A DNA stretch of 28,988 nucleotides from Synergistaceae bacterium UBA5560. GTDB lineage: Bacteria; Synergistota; Synergistia; Synergistales; Aminiphilaceae. Below the pieces are notes generated by a model. That model saw nothing but the letters and a program-made list of their open reading frames with translations. It was not told the DNA's origin and made no database searches. The stretch covers positions 45,196-74,183 of the forward strand of contig DIMS01000040.1 in the NCBI GenBank assembly GCA_002425685.1, read 5' to 3'. The position numbers and the translations under genes are program-made. Each line of letters begins with the position of its first letter. Position 1 is the stretch's first letter. Positions 1 through 7,202 of the stretch are shown piece after piece.

Positions 1-744
1 CCAACCGGTCATCGACCAGGTTTTTGAAGCCGCTCCGACGGTTACGGAACAATCAGCCATTCCCGGAAGACCGGCAATACTGACATGCTCTCCTTCGTAC
101 AGAAATTTTTCATAACATTCATCGGAGATGACCCAAAAGTCGTGCTCTTGCGCAAGCGAGGAGATCTCTTCAAGGTCCTTGAGCGACAAGATCGCTCCGG
201 TGGGATTGTTGGGCGTATTGATGAGGAGTAACTTGGTTCGCGGCGTCAGAACCTTCTCCAGATCTTCAGCCCGCAGGCGAAACCCATTTTCCATGCGACA
301 CGGCACTTTGATCAACGTCGCATTTGCCAGTGCAATCTGATCCGCGTAGGCGGGAAAAAACGGGGAAGGGACGACAACTTCATCGCCGGCCTCAAGAATG
401 GAAAGAAAAGTCACTGCCAATGCCTCGATGGCACCGGCAGTGACAATGACATGTCGATCGGCATCCACGTTCATGCCGTTTTCTTCCTTGTACTTGCGTG
501 CGATCGCCCGGCGCAATTCTTCCGTTCCCGACATATCGGTGTAGTGGACATCTCCCTTTTCCAACGCATCCCGAACTCCCGCCTTCGCGCACTCCGGCGA
601 ATCGAAATCCGGGCGGCCTATCTCCATGTGTATGATCCTCTTTCCTTGCCGCTCGAGTTCGTTAGCGCGAGAGAAAATTTCTCGTATCCCTCCCGAAAAC
701 GAAACCGCCGACATTCTGGAATTCGGGAACTGAAAATGTGCCAT
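1..744 (-). CDS. Class I/II pyridoxal-phosphate aminotransferase, 3' part cut by window edge
   Basis: Only the first 248 residues are present; the frame runs off the left edge. The translation shows the fold type I aminotransferase landmarks in order: an N-terminal EIGRPDFDSP segment, NTPNNPTG near residue 176, SDECYEKF near 207 (the Asp that pairs with the PLP nitrogen, and the Tyr), and SKTWSMTGW at the end, where Lys241 is the expected Schiff-base lysine. It should transfer an amino group between an amino acid and a 2-oxo acid in the cytoplasm; substrate cannot be read from this part. There are two candidate ATGs, at 750 and 744. The GGGAG ribosome site lies 8 bases before 744 but only 2 before 750, so 744 is preferred. 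The gene diverges from the opine dehydrogenase and lies just downstream of a RidA-like remnant, which points to amino-acid catabolism. Confidence 0.9.
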   Translation of the reverse strand, partial: MAHFQFPNSRMSAVSFSGGIREIFSRANELERQGKRIIHMEIGRPDFDSPECAKAGVRDALEKGDVHYTDMSGTEELRRAIARKYKEENGMNVDADRHVIVTAGAIEALAVTFLSILEAGDEVVVPSPFFPAYADQIALANATLIKVPCRMENGFRLRAEDLEKVLTPRTKLLLINTPNNPTGAILSLKDLEEISSLAQEHDFWVISDECYEKFLYEGEHVSIAGLPGMADCSVTVGAASKTWSMTGW

Positions 745-824
745 CGCCATCACTCCCGTTTTCGCGTTGTCGAAACATTGCACGATTTCAACCATTCCGC
801 CACGGCAATATGATTCACTTTCGC

Positions 825-1001
825 CTAGTCTACACCAAATGAATCTTTTTCGTCAAGAAGACGGAACCTGCCATTCTCCTGCGCAGAAAAGATCGCGCAC
901 GCCTCGATTTCGACAGCAACGCCAGAAACTTCAGTCATAGGATCTGCGACAAACGTGGCGCAGGGCTTGCAAAATTCGAGGAGTTGCTGTTGAATATACA
1001 T
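825..1001 (-). pseudogene. RidA (YjgF/YER057c) family C-terminal remnant, 58 codons
   Basis: A short open frame from ATG at 1001 to TAG at 825 lies just upstream of the aminotransferase on the same strand. Its middle, KPCATFVADPMTEV followed by VAVEIEACAIF, aligns by eye with the last third of RidA proteins (pattern P-x-R-x-x-V-x-V-A, then LEIEAIAV). RidA hydrolyses reactive enamine/imine intermediates formed by PLP enzymes. The N-terminal 70 or so residues of a normal RidA (about 125 aa) are missing, because the DNA upstream belongs to the divergent opine dehydrogenase. The substrate-binding Arg expected after KP is replaced by Cys/Ala. No ribosome site precedes the ATG. It is most likely a 5'-truncated relic. 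It might still be transcribed as leader of the aminotransferase. Confidence 0.45.
827..856 (-). promoter_or_regulatory. Candidate promoter for the aminotransferase
   Basis: On the minus strand TTGACG (851-856) is followed after 18 bases by TAGACT (827-832), about 80 bases before the aminotransferase start. It overlaps the end of the RidA-like remnant. A GATTCA/TGAATC inverted repeat (812-817 and 840-845) straddles the -10 region and could be an operator. The assignment rests on consensus match alone. Confidence 0.35.
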
Positions 1002-1061
1002 GATACGTTTTGCGTCTTTTTATTATTTTATGGCGCATTTGCGCCCATAGGAGGGGTCGTC

Positions 1062-2291
1062 TTGCTTGACATGTCTTCTCTCGGGGAAAAACCAATCGCG
1101 GTACTCGGCGGCGGAGCCACCGGGCGGGGGCACGCCGCCTGCTCCGCCCTTGTCGGAAAGGAGGTCCGGCTCTACGAACATCCCGACTTCTTCGAAGGGC
1201 TTGGGTGCATCAGAGAAACGAAGCAGATCGAACTGTCGGGCCTGCAGCAAAGTCTTTACGGTTTCAAACGAAAAGGGATCGCCACTCTTTCGATGATTAC
1301 CGACAACATGGAGAAAGCCGTAAAAGGCGCCGGACTCATTGTTGTCTCTCTGCCGGCCGTAGGCTTTAAGCCTTTCTTCGAGCACCTGATCCCCCATCTG
1401 GAAGATGGGCAAGTGATCCATTTCACCACTGCGAATTTCGGAAGCATGATTCTTCGGAAGATGATGCGAGAACTGGGTTGTCAGAAGCACGTGATTGTCG
1501 GTGAATGGGCCAGCCAACCCTATGGAATCCGGATCGAGTCTTCCGGGGGACAGCAATTGCCTGAACTCAGGATCAATTATTGGGCGATCACACTTCGGGG
1601 AGCGGCCTTCCCCATGACAGACCAAGAAGCCTTTTTCGAATCCAAGAAGTATCTTCCTTCTCTCGACTCGGTCGTTGCTCCCGTCGAGGCCGATACGGTC
1701 CTTGACGCCTGCTTCAGCAACGTGAACCCCATCCTCCACTGTCCAGGAACCATTCTTGGGGTGGGTGTGATGGAAAACTGGGGGCTCATCTACGGAGAAG
1801 ACAAGTACACGTTTTCAATCTACTCTCACGCCTATTGCCCGTCCATCTCCAAAGTCCAGCTCGCACTCTACAAAGAGGAATGCGCACTGGCAAAAGCTCT
1901 TGGTGTTGGCATTCAGCATTATGACGACGAGACGTTCTTCTCCCGCTCAACGATCCTTGGTTCCGAACATATGGGTCCGAAATACAAAATCCCCTTTGAA
2001 GAGCAGTACAAAAGCGCATGGACCACCGGTCCTTTTTCCATCTACAACCGCTACATCACCGAGGATATTCCCGTAGGATGTCATCTCTTTCACTTGATGG
2101 GCAAGCAATTCGGCGTCAACACCCCTATCATCGATTCGATGATTCACCTCGCAAATGTCATGACCGAATCAAACTATTTTGAAACCGGTTTTACCCTCGA
2201 AGATATAGGGATCGAAAACCTGTCCCCTATGCAAATCCGAGAATACCTGCGAGAAGGAAAACTTGAGGCAAATACATCGCGAAATACCTGA
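1062..2291 (+). CDS. Opine/octopine dehydrogenase family protein
   Basis: This is an NAD(P)-dependent dehydrogenase of the octopine/nopaline dehydrogenase family, 409 aa. The N-terminus shows a Rossmann strand and glycine-rich loop, IAVLGGGATGRGHA, then LYEHPDF and the acidic strand expected of a dinucleotide site. The C-terminal half carries the family-like NVNPILHCPGTILG stretch, with an Asn and His in the catalytic domain. Such enzymes reductively join an amino acid and a 2-oxo acid, or run the reverse oxidation; which substrates is unknown. Start choice: AGGAGGGG (1049-1056) is 5 bases before TTG at 1062 and 14 before ATG at 1071, so TTG is favoured and ATG 1071 is the alternative. The upstream ATG at 984 has no ribosome site. 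A 6-bp dyad GGCGCA-TT-TGCGCC (1032-1045) sits just before the ribosome site. The neighbouring aminotransferase and RpiR regulator suggest a catabolic module. Confidence 0.85.
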   Translation: MLDMSSLGEKPIAVLGGGATGRGHAACSALVGKEVRLYEHPDFFEGLGCIRETKQIELSGLQQSLYGFKRKGIATLSMITDNMEKAVKGAGLIVVSLPAVGFKPFFEHLIPHLEDGQVIHFTTANFGSMILRKMMRELGCQKHVIVGEWASQPYGIRIESSGGQQLPELRINYWAITLRGAAFPMTDQEAFFESKKYLPSLDSVVAPVEADTVLDACFSNVNPILHCPGTILGVGVMENWGLIYGEDKYTFSIYSHAYCPSISKVQLALYKEECALAKALGVGIQHYDDETFFSRSTILGSEHMGPKYKIPFEEQYKSAWTTGPFSIYNRYITEDIPVGCHLFHLMGKQFGVNTPIIDSMIHLANVMTESNYFETGFTLEDIGIENLSPMQIREYLREGKLEANTSRNT

Positions 2292-2442
2292 GAAAACTCC
2301 GAACAAGCTCCTCGAAAAATGTTCACAGCGGAACAAAGAGAAAACATGATCCACACGGAACTCGTTTCTCGCACTCGACACAAGGGTGGCAAAAATTTAA
2401 CCGTTTACGATGGTCGAATGCACATGACCAAAATCACTCATT

Positions 2443-2459
2443 ATTATTTTTAAAATAAT
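2443..2459. repeat. Perfect AT-only palindrome, 8-bp arms
   Basis: ATTATTTT, a single T, then AAAATAAT form a perfect inverted repeat in the AT-rich gap between the convergent opine dehydrogenase and RpiR genes. It lies 46 bases before the bidirectional terminator. Being between 3' ends, it is unlikely to be an operator. The rest of the gap (2292-2585) shows no gene I can support. Confidence 0.5.
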
Positions 2460-2505
2460 TGATGGATTCGCTGATGTTAAAATTGAAGAAAATACAAAAT
2501 TGATA

Positions 2506-2548
2506 AAAACCCGTCGAAAACGCGGAATTTTTCGACGGGTTTTTTTTT
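2506..2548. terminator. Bidirectional intrinsic terminator
   Basis: AAAACCCGTCGAAAA (2506-2520) pairs perfectly with TTTTCGACGGGTTTT (2529-2543) around an 8-base loop. On the plus strand it runs into a T tract to 2548. On the minus strand it is followed by TTTTTATCAATTTT. It ends the opine dehydrogenase transcript from one side and the RpiR transcript, whose stop is about 40 bases away, from the other. Confidence 0.9.
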
Positions 2549-2585
2549 GCAATAAGATACTTAAGAAATTATCTGGATAAAAGGA

Positions 2586-3473
2586 TCAATCGCCAACAAT
2601 TATTTCAATATTATTTAAATCGCAACTTTTAAATAATTTCGTAATTTCATAGTAGTTTTGTATGTTTTTCCGCGCCAAAGCCTTGTCTGAATAAATTACA
2701 CCTGTTCCAAGGGCGTGAGTCAAGGTCATTACCGCAGCATGAGGGTCAATGAAGGTGTTGTATTTTGTCGGAATGAAAAGCAACGGGTCCGCGTAATGAG
2801 TTAGCGGAGATAAAACATTGTTTGTGATTCCAATAATGGGAATCCCCTTTTGCTTCAGGAGGGCGGCGACATGCGTGGTTTTCGAGTAATAACGGGGAAA
2901 CTGGTACACGAGTGCCACCGTGTCGTCCGCATCCCCTTCCCTGATAGCACTTGTGATGCCTGCATCGTTCATGGATCTCAGATTTGTCACATTCCTCCTG
3001 ATGATTTGCAGAATGGAGGCCGCGTAGTCCGCTGCAAACGCATCACCCTCGTATCCCAAGACAAGGATTTTTTCTTTTAGCGAAAGAAGCTGAATCGCAT
3101 CTTGAAAATATTTAGAATTAGTATTTTCTATCATTTTATTAATTATGTTGACCTCCAGGGCGGCAATGCGACAAAGCAAATCTTTGTCTTCAGATTCCAA
3201 TGGAGTATATCTATCCAGTGTTGAAATTTGACTATGAATTAAATTTTGCAACTCTTCCTGAAAATCGGCAAAACGCGGATATCCCAAAGCTATCGCAAAT
3301 CTGAGAACCGTAGAGTTGGAGACGTTTGCCTTGCGAGACAATTCTCGCGAATTCATAAAGGCGACCTGCTTGTAATTTTGGATAATATAACTCGCCAAAA
3401 TTCTCTGTTTATTTGAAAAATCCTGAGAGTATTTTTTTAAATTTTCTAGTAGCTTATTTGCCTTATTTTCCAT
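2586..3473 (-). CDS. RpiR-family transcriptional regulator (HTH + SIS)
   Basis: The 295-residue product has the RpiR layout. An N-terminal HTH_6-type domain covers about residues 1-78, with the recognition segment SRELSRKANVSNSTVLRFAIALGY at 42-65, broken here only by the text. A SIS sugar-isomerase-like domain covers about 135-265, starting KILVLGYEGDAFAADYAA. SIS domains of this family bind phosphosugars or related ligands and control DNA binding. Start: ATG at 3473 is preceded by AAGGAG at about 11 bases and matches the usual family N-terminus. The frame stays open 42 codons further upstream, but those codons encode the tail of an IS630 transposase relic, so the longer reading is rejected. 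The gene is clearly AT-rich (sampled line 3241-3300 is about 42% GC) compared with the cobalamin genes. It likely regulates the neighbouring opine dehydrogenase/aminotransferase genes. Confidence 0.88.
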   Translation of the reverse strand: MENKANKLLENLKKYSQDFSNKQRILASYIIQNYKQVAFMNSRELSRKANVSNSTVLRFAIALGYPRFADFQEELQNLIHSQISTLDRYTPLESEDKDLLCRIAALEVNIINKMIENTNSKYFQDAIQLLSLKEKILVLGYEGDAFAADYAASILQIIRRNVTNLRSMNDAGITSAIREGDADDTVALVYQFPRYYSKTTHVAALLKQKGIPIIGITNNVLSPLTHYADPLLFIPTKYNTFIDPHAAVMTLTHALGTGVIYSDKALARKNIQNYYEITKLFKSCDLNNIEIIVGD

Positions 3474-3492
3474 GGTAAAACTGACTCCTTTT

Positions 3493-3521
3493 TGACTAAA
3501 TTTATATTTCAACCACAACAA
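3493..3521 (-). promoter_or_regulatory. Weak candidate promoter for the RpiR gene, -35 inside the IS630 relic
   Basis: On the minus strand TTGTTG (3516-3521), a 17-base spacer and TAGTCA (3493-3498) precede the RpiR ribosome site (AGGAG, 3486-3490). The -35 would lie in transposase-derived sequence. The match is only moderate and the spacing between -10 and start codon is short. Confidence 0.25.
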
Positions 3522-3821
3522 GAGCTGGAAGCGGAGAATGTTCGTGCGAAGCTCGTCGCCGTGGACGAGCGACTTCCCGGAGCGGGGAAGATCGACCAAT
3601 CCCCGGAGTCTCTCTTTCCGAAAGCGCTCGCGCCGACGGATGACCGTCTAGGGACAGATTTCCATCCGTTTCGCCAAGGGCTCTCCGGCAAGGCAGGTGA
3701 GGACGATTTCGGTCCGCAAGACGAGTCGGGCCTCCTCCGTCCTGCTTCGTGAAAGACGTTCCAGTCTGCTCCGGGCTTTCTCGTCGCACTCGATGGTATG
3801 GCCTGCCCGCGGCATGTGCAT
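3510..3821 (-). pseudogene. IS630-family transposase N-terminal relic with in-frame stop
   Basis: Reading the minus strand from ATG at 3821 gives an IS630-type N-terminal region: ECDEKARSRLERLSRSRT, then EEARLVLRTEIVLTCLAGEP, then KRMEICP followed by a TAG stop, and in the same frame TVIRRRERFRKERLRGLVDL and PRSGKS. This matches the usual order of the IS630 helix-turn-helix region (ARLVxRARIVLLxAEG, then a W/RRRxRFxxxGLxGLxDLPRSGRP segment). The DDE catalytic domain is absent and the frame runs straight into the RpiR upstream region. The copy is therefore inactivated by a stop and by truncation. Upstream on the minus strand TTGATT-16-TATCGT may be its old promoter. It marks the GC boundary between the AT-rich left block and the GC-rich cobalamin region. 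Confidence 0.75.
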
Positions 3822-3869
3822 CACCTCGGAACGAGCATACGATATGCACTCTATTTATACAATCAAACG

Positions 3870-5036
3870 CTAGGGGGACTGTTCCGCCGGAGCAATCCGG
3901 ACGGCCCGAAGCACGGGGTCGAGACGCCCCCGAACCGTGAAGAGGGTCACCGCCAGGTGGAGTTCGCTGCCGTCGGAAGCGATGTGGAGCCGGGCCGAGA
4001 GGGACATGGAGGAGACGCGCTCCGTCCCGGGCCGGAGAGGGTAGAGCAGCCCCGTAAACCTTCGCCCCCACTTGTCCAGGCTGAGCCGGAACGAGGCGTC
4101 TCCCTTGGTGACCGCCGTCAGAGATCCGTATCCCGACACCTGGACGAACAGGTCCAGATCCTTTTCCGTGCGGAGAAGCACCCCGTCGGGAGCATCGAAG
4201 CGCCACCTTCCTTCGGCGAGGCGCTGCAGTTCCCGCAGGCTCTCCGGATGGTACGTAGCCGGGTCGAAGCGCTCGTCAAGCACATACCGGGCGAGGGCGC
4301 TCCCCCCGAAGAGCAGGAGCAACACCACCACGAAGCCGAGCAGGGCGAGCCTGGACGGGGCTTCCGGGACAAGTCCGCACGGTTCCGCTCGAACGGAGCG
4401 GGGACGTGCCACCTCGAACGTGCTCTCTCCTTCATGTTCATCGTTACCGCCGCTGCCGTTTTCGCGCTCCCCCTCCCCTGCGTCGTCATTTTCTCCGGAA
4501 AGGACTTCCTTTTCCGCGCCGCTCTTTTCGTCAGGGAAGAGTCCGACGCCCGTGGAGACAAGGAAAAGAAAGGCGAAAAGCACCGCGTCGAGGAGGTTGA
4601 AGAAGATCCACCAGCCTCCCGTGAGTGTTCCGCTGTAGGCCCGAAGCACGACACCCCCGGTCTGTCCCATGGAGAAAAAGGGCTCCCGCAGAAGGCCGTC
4701 CGCGACCTCGGAGATCCAGTAGAAGGGAGAATCCGCCGGAGTGGCGTGCACCGCTCCGGCTACGAGAAGCTGCACCCATCCGTAGATCAGGGCTCCCGCG
4801 AAGACAAGCCACAGACGCTGTCCGAAGGCCCAGAACCGGAGCGGATCGCCCCGCCCCAGACGCCCTGCGCCGTATCCGGCGATGCCCCCCGCGAGCATTC
4901 CCGCAAGCCCCGGCAGTGCGCAGGCATCGGCCCGAAAGATGCCGAGCACTGCACCGCAGACCGCACAAAGCACCATGACCGGCACAAAGCGGAACACTGT
5001 CCACCTCGCTCCGGACATCTCCTCCATCTCCGGCAC
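3870..5036 (-). CDS. Multi-spanning membrane protein of unknown function
   Basis: I do not recognise this family. The 388-residue product has about four hydrophobic segments in the first 165 residues (near 12-34, 38-58, 72-95 and 138-162). A strongly acidic Gly/Glu/Asn-rich loop follows at about 165-215, then another membrane segment near 228-250 (LALLGFVVVLLLLFGG). A soluble C-terminal domain of about 135 residues follows, rich in beta-type sequence (DLDLFVQVSGYGSLTAV, MSLSARLHIASDGSELHLAV), that would sit on one side of the membrane. GTG at 5036 is used as start because GGGGAGAGG lies just before it; ATGs at 5027 and 5018 are alternatives. It is transcribed away from cbiC, so it is probably not part of the cobalamin operon. 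The acidic loop resembles the low-complexity insertions seen in the cobalamin enzymes of this window. Confidence 0.7.
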   Translation of the reverse strand: MPEMEEMSGARWTVFRFVPVMVLCAVCGAVLGIFRADACALPGLAGMLAGGIAGYGAGRLGRGDPLRFWAFGQRLWLVFAGALIYGWVQLLVAGAVHATPADSPFYWISEVADGLLREPFFSMGQTGGVVLRAYSGTLTGGWWIFFNLLDAVLFAFLFLVSTGVGLFPDEKSGAEKEVLSGENDDAGEGERENGSGGNDEHEGESTFEVARPRSVRAEPCGLVPEAPSRLALLGFVVVLLLLFGGSALARYVLDERFDPATYHPESLRELQRLAEGRWRFDAPDGVLLRTEKDLDLFVQVSGYGSLTAVTKGDASFRLSLDKWGRRFTGLLYPLRPGTERVSSMSLSARLHIASDGSELHLAVTLFTVRGRLDPVLRAVRIAPAEQSP

Positions 5037-5126
5037 GACGCCTCTCCCCTCTCCGCGTCTCTCGCATTTCCGACCCGCCCGGGAGTTCCCACGGATCCGC
5101 CCATTTCTTTACCTCTTCCAAGCAGC

Positions 5127-5137
5127 ATTCTAGCACA
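5127..5137 (-). promoter_or_regulatory. Candidate extended -10 for the membrane protein gene
   Basis: On the minus strand TGTGCTAGAAT gives a TG-extended -10 (TAGAAT, 5127-5132) about 90 bases before the GTG start. No good -35 is visible, which is tolerated for extended -10 promoters. Confidence 0.35.
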
Positions 5138-5144
5138 GCTCCTC

Positions 5145-5183
5145 CTCTCCTTCGGAACCCTTCGGAGAGCGTTCGGGTATAAT
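5145..5183 (+). promoter_or_regulatory. Candidate cbiC promoter with upstream dyad
   Basis: A perfect TATAAT (5178-5183) in the context TTCGGGTATAATGA lies 63 bases before the cbiC start. No clear -35 is seen. Upstream, CTCTCC (5145-5150) and GGAGAG (5164-5169) form an inverted repeat that could bind a regulator. No cobalamin riboswitch is visible between 5037 and 5245, unlike the cbiET unit. Confidence 0.5.
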
Positions 5184-5245
5184 GAACGTCATCCCTGCAA
5201 ACGAGCGTGGACACGGGACATTACCTTTCTCCGAGGAGGCAGCCC

Positions 5246-5878
5246 ATGACTTTTTCCTACGAACAGAAACCCCAGGCAATCGAAGACGCCAGCTTCGCCA
5301 TGATCCGAACGGTTCTGGCGAGCTACGCCGTTCCGAAAGCACTGCTTCCGGTGGTGATCCGCGTGGTCCACGCGGGGGCGGATTTTTCTCTCGCCTCCCT
5401 TGTGACCGTGGGAGGAACGACCGTGCCGGATCTCGCGGCGCGTCTGCACCGGGGAGGACGGCTCTTCTGCGACGTCTCCATGCTCGCTGCGGGCATCTCG
5501 AGGAAAATCGCCGCCGCCTGCGGACTCGACCCCTTCGCCTCGGTACACGACGAGAGCGTCGCCGAAAAGGCCGCCGCCAAAGGTATCACCCGGGCCATGG
5601 CGGCGGTGGACATGGCAGTGGCCCAGGGGGTACGCCTCTTCGCCTTCGGCAACGCCCCCACGGCGCTCTTCCGCCTGCTCGAACACGCCCGGGAGGGCGC
5701 ACCGGTGGACGCGGTGATCGGCATGCCCGTAGGATTCGTGGGAGCTGCGGACAGCAAGGAGGCCCTTCTGGCCTCGGGGCTGCCCTGTCTGACCCTCCTC
5801 GGCCCCAGGGGCGGCTCCAATCTCTGCGCGGCGGCACTCAACGCCCTGCTCCGGCTGGACGACGCTCCGGCGTCCTGA
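5246..5878 (+). CDS. cbiC: Cobalt-precorrin-8 methylmutase
   Basis: CbiC/CobH moves the C11 methyl of (cobalt-)precorrin-8 to C12, giving (cobalt-)hydrogenobyrinate/cobyrinate. The 210-residue product has the family size and the N-terminal KPQAIEDASFAMI segment. VVHAGADFS carries His42, which matches the catalytic His43 of Paracoccus/Pseudomonas-type CobH. GGRLFCDVSMLAAGI and NAPTALFRL, then a C-terminal GPRGGSNLCAAALNALLR, are also typical. ATG 5246 is chosen because GAGGAGG lies 7 bases upstream; the in-frame ATG at 5207 would add an untypical tail and lacks a ribosome site. It is first in a unit with cbiD, 25 bases apart, driven by a TATAAT promoter and not by a visible riboswitch. Confidence 0.95.
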   Translation: MTFSYEQKPQAIEDASFAMIRTVLASYAVPKALLPVVIRVVHAGADFSLASLVTVGGTTVPDLAARLHRGGRLFCDVSMLAAGISRKIAAACGLDPFASVHDESVAEKAAAKGITRAMAAVDMAVAQGVRLFAFGNAPTALFRLLEHAREGAPVDAVIGMPVGFVGAADSKEALLASGLPCLTLLGPRGGSNLCAAALNALLRLDDAPAS

Positions 5879-5903
5879 AGAGCGAAACGTCCGGAGCAGG
5901 GAC

Positions 5904-7202
5904 ATGGAGGAGAGACAGGGGAAAAATCTCCGCTACGGATTCACCACCGGCACGGCGGCCACGGCGGCGGCTCTTGCCGCCGTGCGCTGGCTCCTCGGCA
6001 GGACCTGTCGTACCGTGACGGTGGAGCTGCCGGAGGGACGCCGTCTTCCTCTTTCCGTGGCGGGAGTGCACTCCCTGGAAAAGGGGGACGGCGAAGGCGC
6101 CGAAGCCTGGGTGATCAAGGACGGCGGCGATGACCCGGACGTCACCTCCGGGCTCGCCATCGTCGCCTCGGTGCGGCTTCTCGATGAAGAGCGCATCGAG
6201 ATCCGCGGCGGCGAGGGCGTGGGCGTCGTGACGAAGAAAGGTCTTCCCGTGCCGGTAGGAAAACCGGCCATCAATCCGGGACCGCGGGCGATGCTGGTGC
6301 AGAACCTCACCGCCGAACTCGGACCTGGACGCGGCGCGGTGGTGACCGTCTCCGTCCCCGAGGGACGCACCGTGGCGACCCGCACCTACAATCCGCGTCT
6401 CGGCGTGGAGGGGGGCATCTCCATTCTCGGCACCAGGGGCATCGTGGTGCCCATGAGCGAGGAGGCCCTCGTGGCGACCATCTTCACCGAGCTGGACGTG
6501 CTCGCCGCATCGGGGCGTACCGCCTGCTGCCTGGTCCCCGGGAACTACGGAGAGACAACGGCCCGCAAACTGGGGGTCCCCGCGAGCGCCCTGGTGAAGA
6601 CGAGCAACTTCCTGGGCTATTCCCTGGAGAAACTCTCCCGCATGGGCGAGGAGGAAAAGGGCGGGCGCATCGACCATTTGCTGCTGGTGGGACAGGTGGG
6701 GAAACTCCTCAAGGTGGCGGGAGGATCGCTCCACACGTCGAGCCGCTACAGCGACGGGCGTCTGGAGACGCTGGCCTCCTGTGCCGTCCTTGCCGGGGCG
6801 TCCCGGGAGGAGGTGGCGGCGATCCTCGAGGCGAACACCGCCGACGAGGCGGTGAACGCCCTTTTGGAAAAACCCTGGGCGGCGGAGACGCTCGACCGGG
6901 CGGGCAGGCGGATCGTGGCGGTGCTGCAGCGCTCCTGCAAAAGCCTGCGCTGTGTCGGCGTGGCGCTTTTCATCCTGCCGGACCGGATCGTGCACACCTC
7001 CGGTGAGGTGAAGCGCCTTCTCGCGGCTTTGGGACAAGACGCACCCTCCGAAACCCCTCCGGAGGGACCGCCCGGAAGAGTTCCATGCGCCGGCGAAACG
7101 GCAGCGAAAAAAACGACGGAACCCGGAGACGATGCGAAGGCCATGCGCAACGGAGACGGGCGAGAACACCGAAGAAGAGACGAAAGGATGACCCGGCCAT
7201 GA
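5904..7202 (+). CDS. cbiD: Cobalt-precorrin-5B C1-methyltransferase
   Basis: CbiD methylates C1 during ring contraction in the anaerobic B12 route, using S-adenosylmethionine. The start of the protein, LRYGFTTGTAATAAALAA (residues 9-26), is the family signature. IKDGGDDPDVTSG, the KPAINPGPRAM segment, GYSLEKLSRMG and LLLVGQVGKLLKVAGG follow in the expected order. The enzymatic core ends near residue 375. The remaining 55 or so residues are a low-complexity Pro/Glu/Arg tail with no family counterpart I know. The stop codon overlaps the next start in an ATGA at 7199-7202, so the NlpC/P60 gene is translationally coupled to it. A ribosome site (GGAGCAGGGA) precedes ATG 5904. Confidence 0.95.
   Translation: MEERQGKNLRYGFTTGTAATAAALAAVRWLLGRTCRTVTVELPEGRRLPLSVAGVHSLEKGDGEGAEAWVIKDGGDDPDVTSGLAIVASVRLLDEERIEIRGGEGVGVVTKKGLPVPVGKPAINPGPRAMLVQNLTAELGPGRGAVVTVSVPEGRTVATRTYNPRLGVEGGISILGTRGIVVPMSEEALVATIFTELDVLAASGRTACCLVPGNYGETTARKLGVPASALVKTSNFLGYSLEKLSRMGEEEKGGRIDHLLLVGQVGKLLKVAGGSLHTSSRYSDGRLETLASCAVLAGASREEVAAILEANTADEAVNALLEKPWAAETLDRAGRRIVAVLQRSCKSLRCVGVALFILPDRIVHTSGEVKRLLAALGQDAPSETPPEGPPGRVPCAGETAAKKTTEPGDDAKAMRNGDGREHRRRDERMTRP

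Noticed and set aside
984..1061. Upstream ATG start for the opine dehydrogenase
   Set aside because: No ribosome site; the extra 26-29 residues are unrelated to the family, while AGGAGGGG precedes TTG 1062.
2319..2453. 44-codon ORF after the opine dehydrogenase
   Set aside because: No ribosome site, no recognisable sequence, and it ends in the AT palindrome; probably chance.
2586..3599. 337-aa reading of the RpiR gene
   Set aside because: The first 42 codons belong to the IS630 relic and the upstream DNA. ATG 3473 has the ribosome site and the family N-terminus.
5037..5245. A possible second cobalamin riboswitch before cbiC
   Set aside because: No GCCACTG element, no B12 box and no P1-like pairing could be found in the gap.
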